Shown here: piece after piece, positions 17,471 through 25,962 of the stretch | Layout: every line of letters starts with the position of its first letter | Numbering within the stretch: the stretch's first letter is position 1 | DNA from: Rubrivivax sp. | Lineage (GTDB): Bacteria; Pseudomonadota; Gammaproteobacteria; Burkholderiales; Burkholderiaceae_C | Assembly (NCBI GenBank): GCA_019635285.1 | Contig: JAHBZS010000020.1 | Coordinates: 1 to 64,000, forward strand | Length of the DNA stretch: 64,000 bases | Reading direction: 5' to 3' | The notes under the pieces: generated by a model | Seen by the model: only the letters and a program-made list of their open reading frames with translations | Database searches by the model: none | Told to the model about the DNA's origin: nothing | Translations under genes and position numbers: made by a program

Positions 17471-18515
17471 ATGACGACGTTCAAATCGCTGATGGCGGCC
17501 ACCGACTTTTCGGTCGATGGCAACAACGCGGTACGCCGCGCAGCCCTGCTGGCGCACGAGCATGGCGCCGGCCTGCGCATCCTGCACGTGCTGAAGGCCG
17601 CGGGCCGCCAGCCGCTGCGCGACTGGTTCTCGCCGACAATCGACATCGATCTCAAGGCCGCACAGTCGCGCGAGGCCTTGCGGCGCGTGGCGGTCGAGAT
17701 CTCCAGCGCCTACGACCTGACCCCTCGTGTCGAGGTGGTGGTCGGCGATCCCTTCGAAGCCCTGCTGCAGGCGTCGCAGTCGGCGGACCTGGTGGTGCTC
17801 GGACAGCGCGGCCACAGCCGGCTCGAGGCCCTGCGGGTCGGCGGCACGGTCGATCGCATGCTCAGAACCTGCCAGCGCCCGGTGCTCGTCGTCAAGACGC
17901 CCGCCACGCAGCCGTACCGCCGGATCCTGGTGCCGATCGACTTCACGGCGTACTCCGAGGCCGCGGTCGAGGTCGCGGCGCGCTTGCGGCGCGGGGCCGG
18001 CATGCATGTCTTTCACGCCTTCAAGTCGCAGCGCGAGGCGGTGTTGCGCGATGCAGGCGTGCACCGAACACATCATCCGCGAGACGCGCATGATGGAAGA
18101 GGCCGGTATCGACGCGCGCATGCGCCGCAAGGTCGCCAAGCTCGGCCTGGACGGCATGTCGATGAGCTTTGCGCCGACCCAGGGGCCCGCCGTGCGGTCG
18201 ACCCTGCTCCACGCCCAGGCCATCGGCGCCGACCTCATCGTCGCCGGGAAGCAAGGCCGGTCGACTCTGGGCGAGTTTCTGCTCGGCAGCGTCAGCCGCC
18301 GCGTCCTGTACGGCTCGGGGTGCGACGTACTGATCGTTCCCCGGCCCCAGGGCGCACCTGCACCCTCTGCGGCAACCGAGCGGGTGCCGCGGGTGGTCTC
18401 TGAGGCACGCCCGGACAACGCCGCGCTTGCCCGGACTGCGGCCGCCCTTGGCGTCGCGTCATCGGCGAACTGGATCCACAACACGACACGCTTCATGTCG
18501 CGGAGAACCTCATGA
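17471..18515 (+). pseudogene. Double-domain universal stress protein gene with a frameshift
   Basis: A first complete USP domain (TTFKSLMAATDFSVDGNNAVRR down to VVLGQRGHSRLEALRVGGTV and RPVLVVK) is joined to the start of a second (YRRILVPIDFTAYSEAAVEVAARL). Near 18045-18060, at GCGATGCAGGCGTGCACC, the frame is lost. The coding signal continues one base later as CTEHIIRETRMMEEAGIDAR through DLIVAGKQGRSTLGEFLLGSVSRRVL and DVLIVPRPQG to TGA at 18513. Either a one-base insertion has inactivated the second domain or the base is an assembly error. GAGGA lies nine bases before the ATG at 17471. The intact first domain could still make a single-domain protein. Confidence 0.75.
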
Positions 18516-18688
18516 ACATGCTTGGCATGCCCTGGATCGACCTGGCGCCGCTGACGACACAGAGGTGCTACCACTTCGCCTGGTTCATGTACGGCTGGAT
18601 CGAGCGCGAGCATGTCCTTAACCTGAACGCATGTGCGGCCTGGTGGCTTCAGCTCATGGAGCCTCGCTGGGCAGCTCGCCGCAGATGA
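18512..18688 (+). CDS. Small Trp-rich protein, ATGA-coupled to the universal stress gene
   Basis: This 58-residue frame starts at the ATG that overlaps the USP stop codon (ATGA at 18512-18515), with GGAGAACC six to seven bases upstream. It begins MNMLGMPWIDLAPLTTQRC and contains CYHFAWFMYGWIEREHVLNL, with five Trp in all. No known family is recognised. The stop-start overlap, good ribosome site and non-random composition support real translation. The last residues (ARRR) and the lack of a visible homologue are reasons for caution. Confidence 0.5.
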   Translation: MNMLGMPWIDLAPLTTQRCYHFAWFMYGWIEREHVLNLNACAAWWLQLMEPRWAARRR

Positions 18689-18746
18689 GCCCGAGTCGTG
18701 CGATATCGTCCTGTCGTGACACACCGCAGGGCTTCGCCCCGTGCCC

Positions 18747-20324
18747 ATGCCCGAGATACGCCGCTTCATCCGCTTGGTGGCCACGCTGCTCGCGATCACG
18801 GTCGTGGCCGCCTGCGCGACCCTGCCCGAGCCCGCGCCGATGCCGCCAACGCGCGCGGTCGTCGCGAGCGAGCGCACTGATCTCGGCCGGATCGCCCTCG
18901 CCGCAAGGCCCGAAGTCGAATTGACCGGCTTTCGCCTTCTGCCGGCGGGCGACGACGCGCTTGCCACGCGCCTGGAGCTCGTGCGCCGCGCCGAAGTCTC
19001 GCTGGACGTCCAGTACTACCAGATCGTCGACGACGCCACCGGCCGCAGCTTTCTGCGCGCTCTTCGTGACGCCGCGCTGCGCGGCGTGCGCGTCCGCCTG
19101 CTGATCGACGACCTGTACACCGCGGGCGAAGACGAGTTGCTGCTGGGCCTCGCGGCGACGCCGAATCTCGAGCTGCGCCTGTTCAACCCCTTCCCGGCCG
19201 GGCGCGGCGGCTTCGCCTCGCGCTTCGCCGCATCGCTGTTCGACTTCGATCGGGTCAACCGGCGCATGCACAACAAGCTGTTCGTGGCCGACGGCGCGAT
19301 CGCCGTGGTCGGCGGGCGCAACATCGGCGACGCCTACTTCAAGCAGTCGCGGGGCGACAACTTCGTCGACCTCGACGTCGCCGTCGTCGGTGCCCTGGTG
19401 CCGCGTCTGGGCGTCCTGTTCGACCGGTACTGGAACAGCGAGTTCGTCCGTCCGATCGGCACGGTCGTGCGCCATGACGCGAGCCCTGTCGAGCTCGCGC
19501 ATCGTTTCGACCGCGCAACCGACCCGGCGACGCGCCCGCCCGCGCCCGACGACGCGCCCGGCGACGGCCGTTTCGTGGACGAGTTGTGCTCGGGCCGCCT
19601 CGACCTGATCTGGGCCGTCGCCGAAGCCTGGGCGGACGACCCCGGCCGCGTCGTCGGCCGCCAGGTGTCGTACGGTGGCGTGCCGCTGCTCGATGTCGAG
19701 AGCGTCCGCTACAACGTGCGCGAGCGCATGCGCCGCGCACGCTCGGAAGTCACCCTGGTCTCGCCGTACCTGATTCCCGGCCGCGAAGGCCTCGAAGCGA
19801 TCGACGAGGTGCGGGGACGCGGCGTGCGGCTGGCACTGGTCACCAACTCGCTGGCGTCGACCGACGAGCCGCTGGTCTACGGCGCCTATCGTCGCCATCG
19901 GCCCGACCTGCTGCGCCACGGCGTCGACATTTGGGAGGTCAGCGCCACGCGCACCACCCAGAGCGTGCGCCTCGGCCTGCTCGGGTCGCGCACCGGCCGC
20001 CTGCACTCCAAACTGGCGGTGTTCGACCGCGAGGCGTTTTTCATCGGCTCGATGAACCTCGACCCGCGCTCGGACGCGCACAACACCGAGATCGGCGTGT
20101 TCGTCGACAGCCGCCCGCTGGCAGCCGAAGTGATGCGGCTCATCGACACGCTCAAGCAACAGGGCAGCTACCACGTCCGCCTGGCCGCCGATGGCCACGG
20201 CATCGAGTGGGTCGACGGCAAGGGCGACACGCAGCGCGTGCTGACCAGCGATCCGGACGCCGACGCCTGGACGCGCTTCAAGGTCGACCTGCTGTCGCCG
20301 CTGATCCCCGAAAGCCTTCTCTGA
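18747..20324 (+). CDS. Phospholipase D-family lipoprotein (cardiolipin synthase-like, ClsC type)
   Basis: 525 residues from ATG 18747; a GTG two codons earlier is possible. The lipobox VVAAC puts the lipidated cysteine at residue 23, so the protein is probably membrane-anchored in the periplasm. Two HKD motifs are complete: H175/K177/D182 in HNKLFVADGAIAVVGGRN and H420/K422/D427 in HSKLAVFDREAFFIGSMNLD. Both halves are needed for the phosphatidyl-enzyme mechanism. Related proteins transfer phosphatidyl groups to make cardiolipin or hydrolyse phosphodiesters. Its end is 10 bases from the converging YceI gene. Confidence 0.88.
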   Translation: MPEIRRFIRLVATLLAITVVAACATLPEPAPMPPTRAVVASERTDLGRIALAARPEVELTGFRLLPAGDDALATRLELVRRAEVSLDVQYYQIVDDATGRSFLRALRDAALRGVRVRLLIDDLYTAGEDELLLGLAATPNLELRLFNPFPAGRGGFASRFAASLFDFDRVNRRMHNKLFVADGAIAVVGGRNIGDAYFKQSRGDNFVDLDVAVVGALVPRLGVLFDRYWNSEFVRPIGTVVRHDASPVELAHRFDRATDPATRPPAPDDAPGDGRFVDELCSGRLDLIWAVAEAWADDPGRVVGRQVSYGGVPLLDVESVRYNVRERMRRARSEVTLVSPYLIPGREGLEAIDEVRGRGVRLALVTNSLASTDEPLVYGAYRRHRPDLLRHGVDIWEVSATRTTQSVRLGLLGSRTGRLHSKLAVFDREAFFIGSMNLDPRSDAHNTEIGVFVDSRPLAAEVMRLIDTLKQQGSYHVRLAADGHGIEWVDGKGDTQRVLTSDPDADAWTRFKVDLLSPLIPESLL

Positions 20325-20334
20325 AGACACGCGC

Positions 20335-20988
20335 TCAGCGCGGCTGCGCGACGATCGCCTCGACCTGGATCAGCAGCTCGACCTCGTCCTCGAAACCGAC
20401 ATCCAGGCCCCACGTAATGCCGAAGTCGCTGCGCCGGATCTTCGCAGCGAAGTCGCCGCCGCAGATCTGGCGGTCGAGCATCGGGCTGCGGTAGCAGTTG
20501 AAGCGCTTGGCAACGAGCGTCAGCGGCCGCATCGCGCCGCGAAGCTCGAGGGTGCCGACGGCAGTGGTGATCCTGCCGTGTGTGATGGCGGCGCGCTCGG
20601 CGACGAAGCGCGCGACCGGCCATCGCGCGACGTCGAGGAAATCCTTGCTGAGCAGGTGCCGGTTCAAGGCGTCGACGCCGGTGTGGACGGAGGCGATGTC
20701 CATCGTGATGTCGATACGCGCGCTGGCACCGTCGGCCGCGACGCGTACCGAGCCGTCCCGCGTGCTGAAGCGGCCCCGGTTCGTGCTCGTGCCGTAGTGC
20801 CCGATCTCGTAGAGGACGAAGGTGTGCGTCGGATCGATCGTGTACGTCGCGCCAGCCACCGGCCCGGGTGATGGCGCGGCAGGCGCCTCGGCCGCCGTTT
20901 GAGCACGGGCCTGCGCAACGAAGGAGGCGTAGACGATGCCAGCGGCGAGCCAGATCGGATAGCCGCGACCGGAACGCAGAGCTGCCAT
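20335..20988 (-). CDS. YceI-family periplasmic lipid-binding protein
   Basis: 217 residues from ATG 20988, with a signal peptide ending near QARAQTAAEA. The mature part has the YceI lipocalin-like pattern: ATYTIDPTHTFVLYEIGHYG, GRFSTRDGSV, DITMDIASVHTGVDALNRHL, SKDFLDVARWPVARF and DFGITWG near the end. YceI proteins bind isoprenoid-like ligands in the periplasm and are often stress- or pH-responsive. The mature part carries several cysteines (CYRS, RQICGGD). It stands alone, convergent with the phospholipase D-like gene. The gap 20989-21136 on its promoter side has no gene. Confidence 0.88.
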   Translation of the reverse strand: MAALRSGRGYPIWLAAGIVYASFVAQARAQTAAEAPAAPSPGPVAGATYTIDPTHTFVLYEIGHYGTSTNRGRFSTRDGSVRVAADGASARIDITMDIASVHTGVDALNRHLLSKDFLDVARWPVARFVAERAAITHGRITTAVGTLELRGAMRPLTLVAKRFNCYRSPMLDRQICGGDFAAKIRRSDFGITWGLDVGFEDEVELLIQVEAIVAQPR

Positions 20989-21136
20989 GACTCGATGATG
21001 CCCGATGCGACCGCGCAACCAGCGTGTTGCGGATGACGTCGCTAGGCGCCGTAGTTCGGTCTCCATACCCTGCAGGTATGCCAACGAACCAAGACGATAT
21101 TGGACGGCGGAAGCCGCTGCAACGAACATTCGGGCC

Positions 21137-21773
21137 ATGGACTCGAACCCCCGCATGACCTCGATCGACGCGCAGCCGCGCTCGCCGAGACCGAACGTCG
21201 AAGTGCATCGCACCCTGGACGAACCACAGCTGAGGATTGCGTTGCAGGGGCCGGACAAACGGTGGTGTTGAGCCACGCGCTCGGCCTGGACCTGACCATG
21301 TGGGATGCCTTGGCCGAGCAGCTGGCGACGACGCACCGGGTCCTCCGCCATGACCATCGCGGCCATGGCGGTTCGGCCGCACCTCCGGGCCCCTACACGA
21401 TGGACCTGCTGGTCGACGACGCCGCGCGCCTGGTGCGCCAATGGGGACACGGGCCCGTGATCTGGATCGGTCTGTCGATGGGCGCGATGGTCGGACAGGG
21501 GCTCGCCATCCGACACCCCGAACTCGTGAAGGCGCTGGTGCTGGCCAACACGACGGCCAGGTATCCGCAGGCGGCGCGAGCCGGATGGGCGCAGCGCATT
21601 GCGGCCGTCGAAGCCGGGGGGATGGCGGCGGTCGCAGATGCGGTGGTAGATCGCTACCTGAGTTCGGAATTCCGTGCAGCGCATCCGATACATCCCACCT
21701 GAGCGTCGCCGAGATGCCCGGGGATTTCGAAGAAGCGGTGCGCTCGTTCATCGAGCGCACCCACACACACTGA
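21137..21773 (+). pseudogene. Broken alpha/beta hydrolase, 3-oxoadipate enol-lactonase (PcaD)-like
   Basis: Three pieces of one hydrolase lie in different frames. The N-terminus (MTSIDAQPRSPRPNVEVHRT, PQLRIALQGPDKR) runs into a stop. One base away the core continues as QTVVLSHALGLDLTMWDALA, RGHGGSAAPPGPYTMDLLVD and the nucleophile elbow WIGLSMGAMVGQGLA, then YLSSEFRAAHP and a premature stop at 21702. The expected ending (HLSVAEMPGDFEEAVRSFI) reappears in another frame just before 21773. The region between elbow and end is too short, so about 100 residues, including the acid and probably the histidine, seem deleted. The gene is inactive. Its former job would suit protocatechuate catabolism next to mobA. 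Confidence 0.72.
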
Positions 21774-21780
21774 GGCTCAC

Positions 21781-22764
21781 ATGATTCGTCGAACCCTTCT
21801 CGCCAGCGGCGGCGCCGCGCTCTGCATCCTCGGCGTCGCGGGCGCCGCATTCGCGCAATCGACCGCGTATCCCGCCAAGCCGATCAAATGGGTCGTGCCC
21901 TTCCCGCCCGCGGGCGCCATGGACACGATCGCGCGGACGCTTGGCGAACACATGGGCCATACGCTCGGCCAGACCTTCGTCATCGAGAACCGCCCGGGCG
22001 CCGGCGGAAACATCGGCGTGGACGCGGTCGCACGCGCCGCGCCGGACGGCTACACGATGATGATCGTCGCCAACGGCATGGCGGTGAACAAGTTCCTCTA
22101 CGGCAAGCTGAGCTACGACCCGGTCAAGGAGTTCGCCCCCGTCTCGTTGGTCGCGGTTGTGCCCAACGTGCTGGTCACCAACGCCACGCGCTCGAAGACC
22201 GGGACCGTGGCCGACCTGATCGCCGAGGCCAAGGCGCATCCCGGCAAGGTCACGTATGCGTCGGCCGGCAACGGCACGTCGATCCACCTCGCCGGTGAAC
22301 TGTTCGCCTCGCTGGCCCGCGTCGACATGCTGCACGTCCCGTACAAGGGCAGCGGCCCTGCCGTCAGCGACCTGATCGGTGGCCAGGTCGACACGATGTT
22401 CGACAGCATCACGTCCGCGGCGCCCCACATCAAGTCCGGCAAGCTGCGCGCGCTGGGCGTGACCACCGCCAAGCGATCCTCGGTGCTGCCGGACGTGCCG
22501 ACGATCGCCGAAGCGGGCCTGCCCGGATACGAGTTGACGCCCTGGTTCGCTGTCTACATGCCGGCCGGCACGCCGCAGCCCATCGTCGACAAAATCAACG
22601 CGGCATTGCTCCAGGCCATGAAGACGCCCGAGGTCAAGTCGCGTTTTGCCGCGATCGGCGCCGAGCCCATCGGCAGCACGCCGCAGCAGCTGGCGGCCCA
22701 TCTGGCCGCCGAGACGGACAAGTGGGGTGCGATCATCAAGGAACGAGGCATTCGGGCCGACTGA
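21781..22764 (+). CDS. Bug/TctC-family tripartite tricarboxylate-type substrate-binding protein
   Basis: 327 residues. The signal peptide ends near GAAFAQSTAYP, then comes the family start YPAKPIKWVVPFPPAGAMDT, followed by VIENRPGAGGNIGVDAVARA, PDGYTMMI, ASAGNGTSIHLAGELFA and LHVPYKGSGPAVSDLIGGQV. Bug proteins are very numerous in Burkholderiales and bind carboxylates or small aromatics in the periplasm. Most, like this one, lack linked TctA/TctB membrane genes. GAGG lies seven bases before the ATG. The start is seven bases after the end of the broken hydrolase, so the two may once have formed an operon. Confidence 0.92.
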   Translation: MIRRTLLASGGAALCILGVAGAAFAQSTAYPAKPIKWVVPFPPAGAMDTIARTLGEHMGHTLGQTFVIENRPGAGGNIGVDAVARAAPDGYTMMIVANGMAVNKFLYGKLSYDPVKEFAPVSLVAVVPNVLVTNATRSKTGTVADLIAEAKAHPGKVTYASAGNGTSIHLAGELFASLARVDMLHVPYKGSGPAVSDLIGGQVDTMFDSITSAAPHIKSGKLRALGVTTAKRSSVLPDVPTIAEAGLPGYELTPWFAVYMPAGTPQPIVDKINAALLQAMKTPEVKSRFAAIGAEPIGSTPQQLAAHLAAETDKWGAIIKERGIRAD

Positions 22765-22922
22765 TGGAACAAGCCGGACCCGGGCGCATGCTCAGATTCC
22801 GCGCCCGCCAAAGCGGACGAGCCGGAGCTCAACTGGAAGCGAGGATCCGCAAGCCGCTGACGATTGCTGACGATCGGTCAACCCGTGGGCATCGATTCAG
22901 CGGCCACCACGGACAGCCGGTC

Positions 22923-23150
22923 TCAAAACATCGAGTTCGGATTTTTCGAGTTCTCAGTCACGATCTGCAGCACGTCCCAATGCTCGACGACTCTTCCGTT
23001 TTCTTCGACGCGGAAGATATCGATTCCCGCCCAGTCCCGGTTCTTGTCTCCCGGCCACTGCTGGTGACAGTGCAGAACGACGAAGCTGCCTTCGGAAATC
23101 ACGCGCTTGACTCGATGCTGGTCGGGCGGGCAATGTTCGACCAGACGCGC
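22923..23150 (-). pseudogene. SnoaL-like (NTF2-fold) protein fragment
   Basis: One minus-strand frame ending at TGA 22923 encodes HCPPDQHRVKRVISEGSFVV, then GIDIFRVEENGRVVEHWDVL and a tail ENSKNPNSMF. This is the C-terminal half of SnoaL-like polyketide-cyclase/aldol-condensation family proteins, where DIFR-x4-G-xIVEHWDV is highly conserved. No start codon or N-terminal half is found; a fragment of a different gene replaces it. The piece is a remnant. The 158 bases between the Bug gene and this fragment (22765-22922) contain nothing recognisable. Confidence 0.68.
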
Positions 23151-23350
23151 TTTGCAAGCCGTGGGTCGAACAGTGCGTGATAACCACCGGTATGCCAGAA
23201 GACCACAGGCCCCTTCAGCTCCTTCCTGGCAGCCAGATCAACGATGGCGGCGGCGGCTTTTGCGCTGTACACCGGATGGGACCATGGAATCGTCTCGATG
23301 ATGTCCAAGCTCCACGAGCTTGCCCGCTTCGCCGCGGAATGGGTCGTAGA
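23140..23350 (-). pseudogene. D-cysteine desulfhydrase/ACC-deaminase-like C-terminal fragment
   Basis: The minus strand reads SHPVYSAKAAAAIVDLAARK, then GPVVFWHTGGYHALFD. This matches the end of PLP-dependent desulfhydrase/ACC-deaminase proteins (DPVYTGKAMAGLI-type block, then VLFWHTGG). Without a stop it runs directly into the frame next to the SnoaL-like fragment. The catalytic N-terminal part, including the PLP lysine, is missing. The assignment rests on these two short blocks only. Confidence 0.5.
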
Positions 23351-23628
23351 ACGCAGTCGACCTGCCCGGCGAACTGGCGCTCGCTGACTGTGGGCATGAA
23401 GTTGCCTTCGCGGTCCTGGGCCGCCGCTCGGCCCCCTTGCGCAAGGCACCATGTACAGAACGAGCTGTGGCGTCCAGTTGACCGCAGACGATGTTGCAGC
23501 GGTCATCAGAGCTCGCCGCATTCGAACGACCGGTGATCGTGGCAGCAGTCGTTCGGCTCGGAGCTGTGAGCGACTCGGATCAGTCTGAAGCGGGTGCTCG
23601 ATTGCCCGATCGCCGCCGCTGGTGCGCT
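23351..23628. other. Degenerate sequence upstream of the desulfhydrase-like fragment
   Basis: Short stretches on the minus strand look gene-like (for example STAFYDPFRGEAGKLVELG around 23300-23400) but change frame and cannot be joined into one protein. I see no intact gene, RNA or repeat. It probably belongs to the same decayed gene block as the two neighbouring fragments. Confidence 0.4.
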
Positions 23629-25962
23629 TCAACATGAAGCCGTGCACACAGCTTTGGAAATGCGCGCCGTCGCGCTACCCCCCGGGCAAGGAAGGTCGAC
23701 ACTCCACCAAGTCGGCAGCAACCGCAGAACTTCAGGCTTGGCGAAACGATCGTCGATCAGATGCAGCACGCCACGATCCGACGGAGTCCGGATCACGCGC
23801 CCCGCGGCTTGCACCACCTTGCGGATGCCGGGGAATAGATAGGTGTAGTCGTAGCCCGCGCCGAACTCCGCGTCGAGCCGCCGTCGAAGCTCCTCGTTCA
23901 CCGGGTTCAGCTGCGGCAGCCCCAATGTCGCAACAAAGGCGCCGATCAATCGCGTCCCGGCCAAATCGATGCCCTCCGCAAACGCACCGCCCAGCACGGC
24001 GAAGCCCACCCCACAGCCATCGACGGCGAACCGCGCGAGAAAGGCTTCGCGCGCGCCCTGATCCATGCGTCGTCCTTGCTGCCATGTCGGGATGCCGGGA
24101 TGCCGTTCGCACAGTTCGCCCACCGCCTGTTCGAGGTAGTCGAAGCTGCTGAAGAAGGCGATGTAGTTGCCGGGCGCCGCTTCGTACTGCGCCGCGATCA
24201 GCCGCGCGATCGGTGCCAACGACCTGTCGCGGTGCCGGTAGCGCGTCGACACATCGGATGCGATGTGCACCGACAACTGCTCTGCCTTGAACGGAGCCGC
24301 CACGTCCAGCCACGCGGTGTCGTCGGGCAGGCCCAGCGTGTCGCTGTAGAAATGCCACGGCGTCAGCGTGGCCGAGAACAGCACGGCCGACCGGGCCGCC
24401 TCGAAGCGCGGCTTCAGGAACGGCGCCGGCAACAGGTTGCGTACGCACAATGCAGAACCTGCATGGCGCCGCCCCGGTCCCAGGTCCGAATCGAGGGTGA
24501 CGTCGAACAGCGAGTGCGTCCCGAAGCTGTCGAGCAGCCGGATGAACTGAAGCGCCTCGAAGTAGAACTGCAGCGAGGCGCCGTCGACGGCGGTCGGGCT
24601 GTCCGCCAGCCGCTCCGAGATTGCCCTGGTCGCGTCCTGCAACGCCGAAGCCAATGCCTTCGGCGGCGCGTCGAGCACGGTGTAGGGCTGGCTCAGCGGC
24701 TTTGTCAGTCGGCTCCAACTGCGTTGCAGGCGATCCAGTGGCTTCTTGAGACTGGCCGGCGCTGCCGAGCGCACCCGCCGTAACTGCGCCGAGTGCAGGC
24801 TCGCGGTGTACATCGCCCGCGCACGGTCGACGAGGTTGTGCGCTTCGTCGATGAGCACGGCCACGCGCCAGGCGTTGGCCAGCGTCAAGCCGTGCAGCAT
24901 CGCGGCACCGTCGAAGTAGTGGTTGTAGTCGCCGACGACCACGTCGCACCAGCGCGCGAGCTCCTGGCCGAGGTAGTACGGGCACACCGCATGCGCGAGG
25001 GCCACCTCGCGCAGCGACTTGCGGGTGAGCATGCCCGCTTCGACGGCCGCGGTGCGGGCGGCAGGCAAGCGATCGTAGAAGCCCCGGGCCAGCGGACACG
25101 AGTCGCCGTGGCACACCTTGTCCGGATGCTCGCAGGCCTTCTCGCGGGCCACGAGTTCGATCACTCTCAGCGGCATGGCGGGTTTGCTGCGACCAAGGGT
25201 CCGTAGCGCGTCCAGGGCAAGCGCCCGGCCGGTGCCCTTGGCCGTCAGATAGAAGATCTTGTCCAGTTCCCGCACCGGGCAGGCCTTGAGCATCGGGAAC
25301 AGCGTGGCCACGGTCTTGCCGATGCCGGTGGGGGCTTGTGCCAGCAGGCAGCGCCCGAGTCGGGCGGCGTTGAACACGGCCTTCGCCAGGTCGCGCTGCC
25401 CTGCCCGGAACTCGTCGTGCGGGAAGCGCAGATGCGTCAGCGCGGCGTCGCGCTGCTCGCGGTGGGCGAGTTCATTGTCTGCCCATGCGATGAAGCGCTC
25501 GCACAGCGCCTCGAAGAAGGCCTGCAGTTCGGCGGCGGTGCAGTGCCGTGTCATCGCAGGCGCCTGTTGCTGCCTGCCGATGTCGAAGTAGACCAGCGAC
25601 ACGGTCAGCTCGGCCAGGTCGTACTGCCGGCACAGCAGCGCGCCGTAGACCTGGGCCTGCGCCCAGTGCAGCTGCCGATGGTTCTCGGGCATCAGCCCGA
25701 GGTCGCCCTTGAAGGTCTTGACCTCCTCCAGCAGATGCCGATCGGGGTCGTAACCATCGGCGCGGCCGCGCACGACCAGGCGCCGGTACTCGCCGCTCAA
25801 CCGGACTTCGCTGCGGTAGGACGCCGAACGGCTCGCGGCAACGGTCCGGTGGCCGGCGATGCCTTGCTGCGAAGTCGGCGATGGCGTGAAGCGCAGGTCG
25901 AGGTCGACCCGCTTGGCGGCGAACTCGCACAGCGCACGCACGGCGACGGTGTAGGTCTTCAT
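23629..25962 (-). CDS. DinG/XPD-type Fe-S DNA helicase with N-terminal RecB-like nuclease-type domain
   Basis: 777 residues. The N-terminal region has a PD-(D/E)xK-like pattern (D69 in GRADGYD, E80-V-K82 in LLEEVKTFKG) followed by HWAQAQVYGALL, resembling the QxxxY motif of RecB-family nucleases. The superfamily 2 helicase part has Walker A APTGIGKT (210-217), four cysteines C277, C284, C289 and C327 placed to hold a 4Fe-4S cluster, and DEAH at 372-375. The C-terminal motor includes VLFSATLTPWHFY, GGAFAEGIDLAG and QAAGRVIRTPSDRG. It probably unwinds damaged or structured DNA 5'-3'. Its ATG overlaps the preceding stop (ATGA at 25959-25962), making it the last gene of the mutasome operon. Confidence 0.87.
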   Translation of the reverse strand: MKTYTVAVRALCEFAAKRVDLDLRFTPSPTSQQGIAGHRTVAASRSASYRSEVRLSGEYRRLVVRGRADGYDPDRHLLEEVKTFKGDLGLMPENHRQLHWAQAQVYGALLCRQYDLAELTVSLVYFDIGRQQQAPAMTRHCTAAELQAFFEALCERFIAWADNELAHREQRDAALTHLRFPHDEFRAGQRDLAKAVFNAARLGRCLLAQAPTGIGKTVATLFPMLKACPVRELDKIFYLTAKGTGRALALDALRTLGRSKPAMPLRVIELVAREKACEHPDKVCHGDSCPLARGFYDRLPAARTAAVEAGMLTRKSLREVALAHAVCPYYLGQELARWCDVVVGDYNHYFDGAAMLHGLTLANAWRVAVLIDEAHNLVDRARAMYTASLHSAQLRRVRSAAPASLKKPLDRLQRSWSRLTKPLSQPYTVLDAPPKALASALQDATRAISERLADSPTAVDGASLQFYFEALQFIRLLDSFGTHSLFDVTLDSDLGPGRRHAGSALCVRNLLPAPFLKPRFEAARSAVLFSATLTPWHFYSDTLGLPDDTAWLDVAAPFKAEQLSVHIASDVSTRYRHRDRSLAPIARLIAAQYEAAPGNYIAFFSSFDYLEQAVGELCERHPGIPTWQQGRRMDQGAREAFLARFAVDGCGVGFAVLGGAFAEGIDLAGTRLIGAFVATLGLPQLNPVNEELRRRLDAEFGAGYDYTYLFPGIRKVVQAAGRVIRTPSDRGVLHLIDDRFAKPEVLRLLPTWWSVDLPCPGGSATARISKAVCTASC

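Noticed and set aside
16859-18967. 702-codon open frame antisense to the rnk-like and USP genes
   Set aside because: It is the complement of genes with clear families and its translation is low-complexity; GC-rich DNA produces such shadows routinely.
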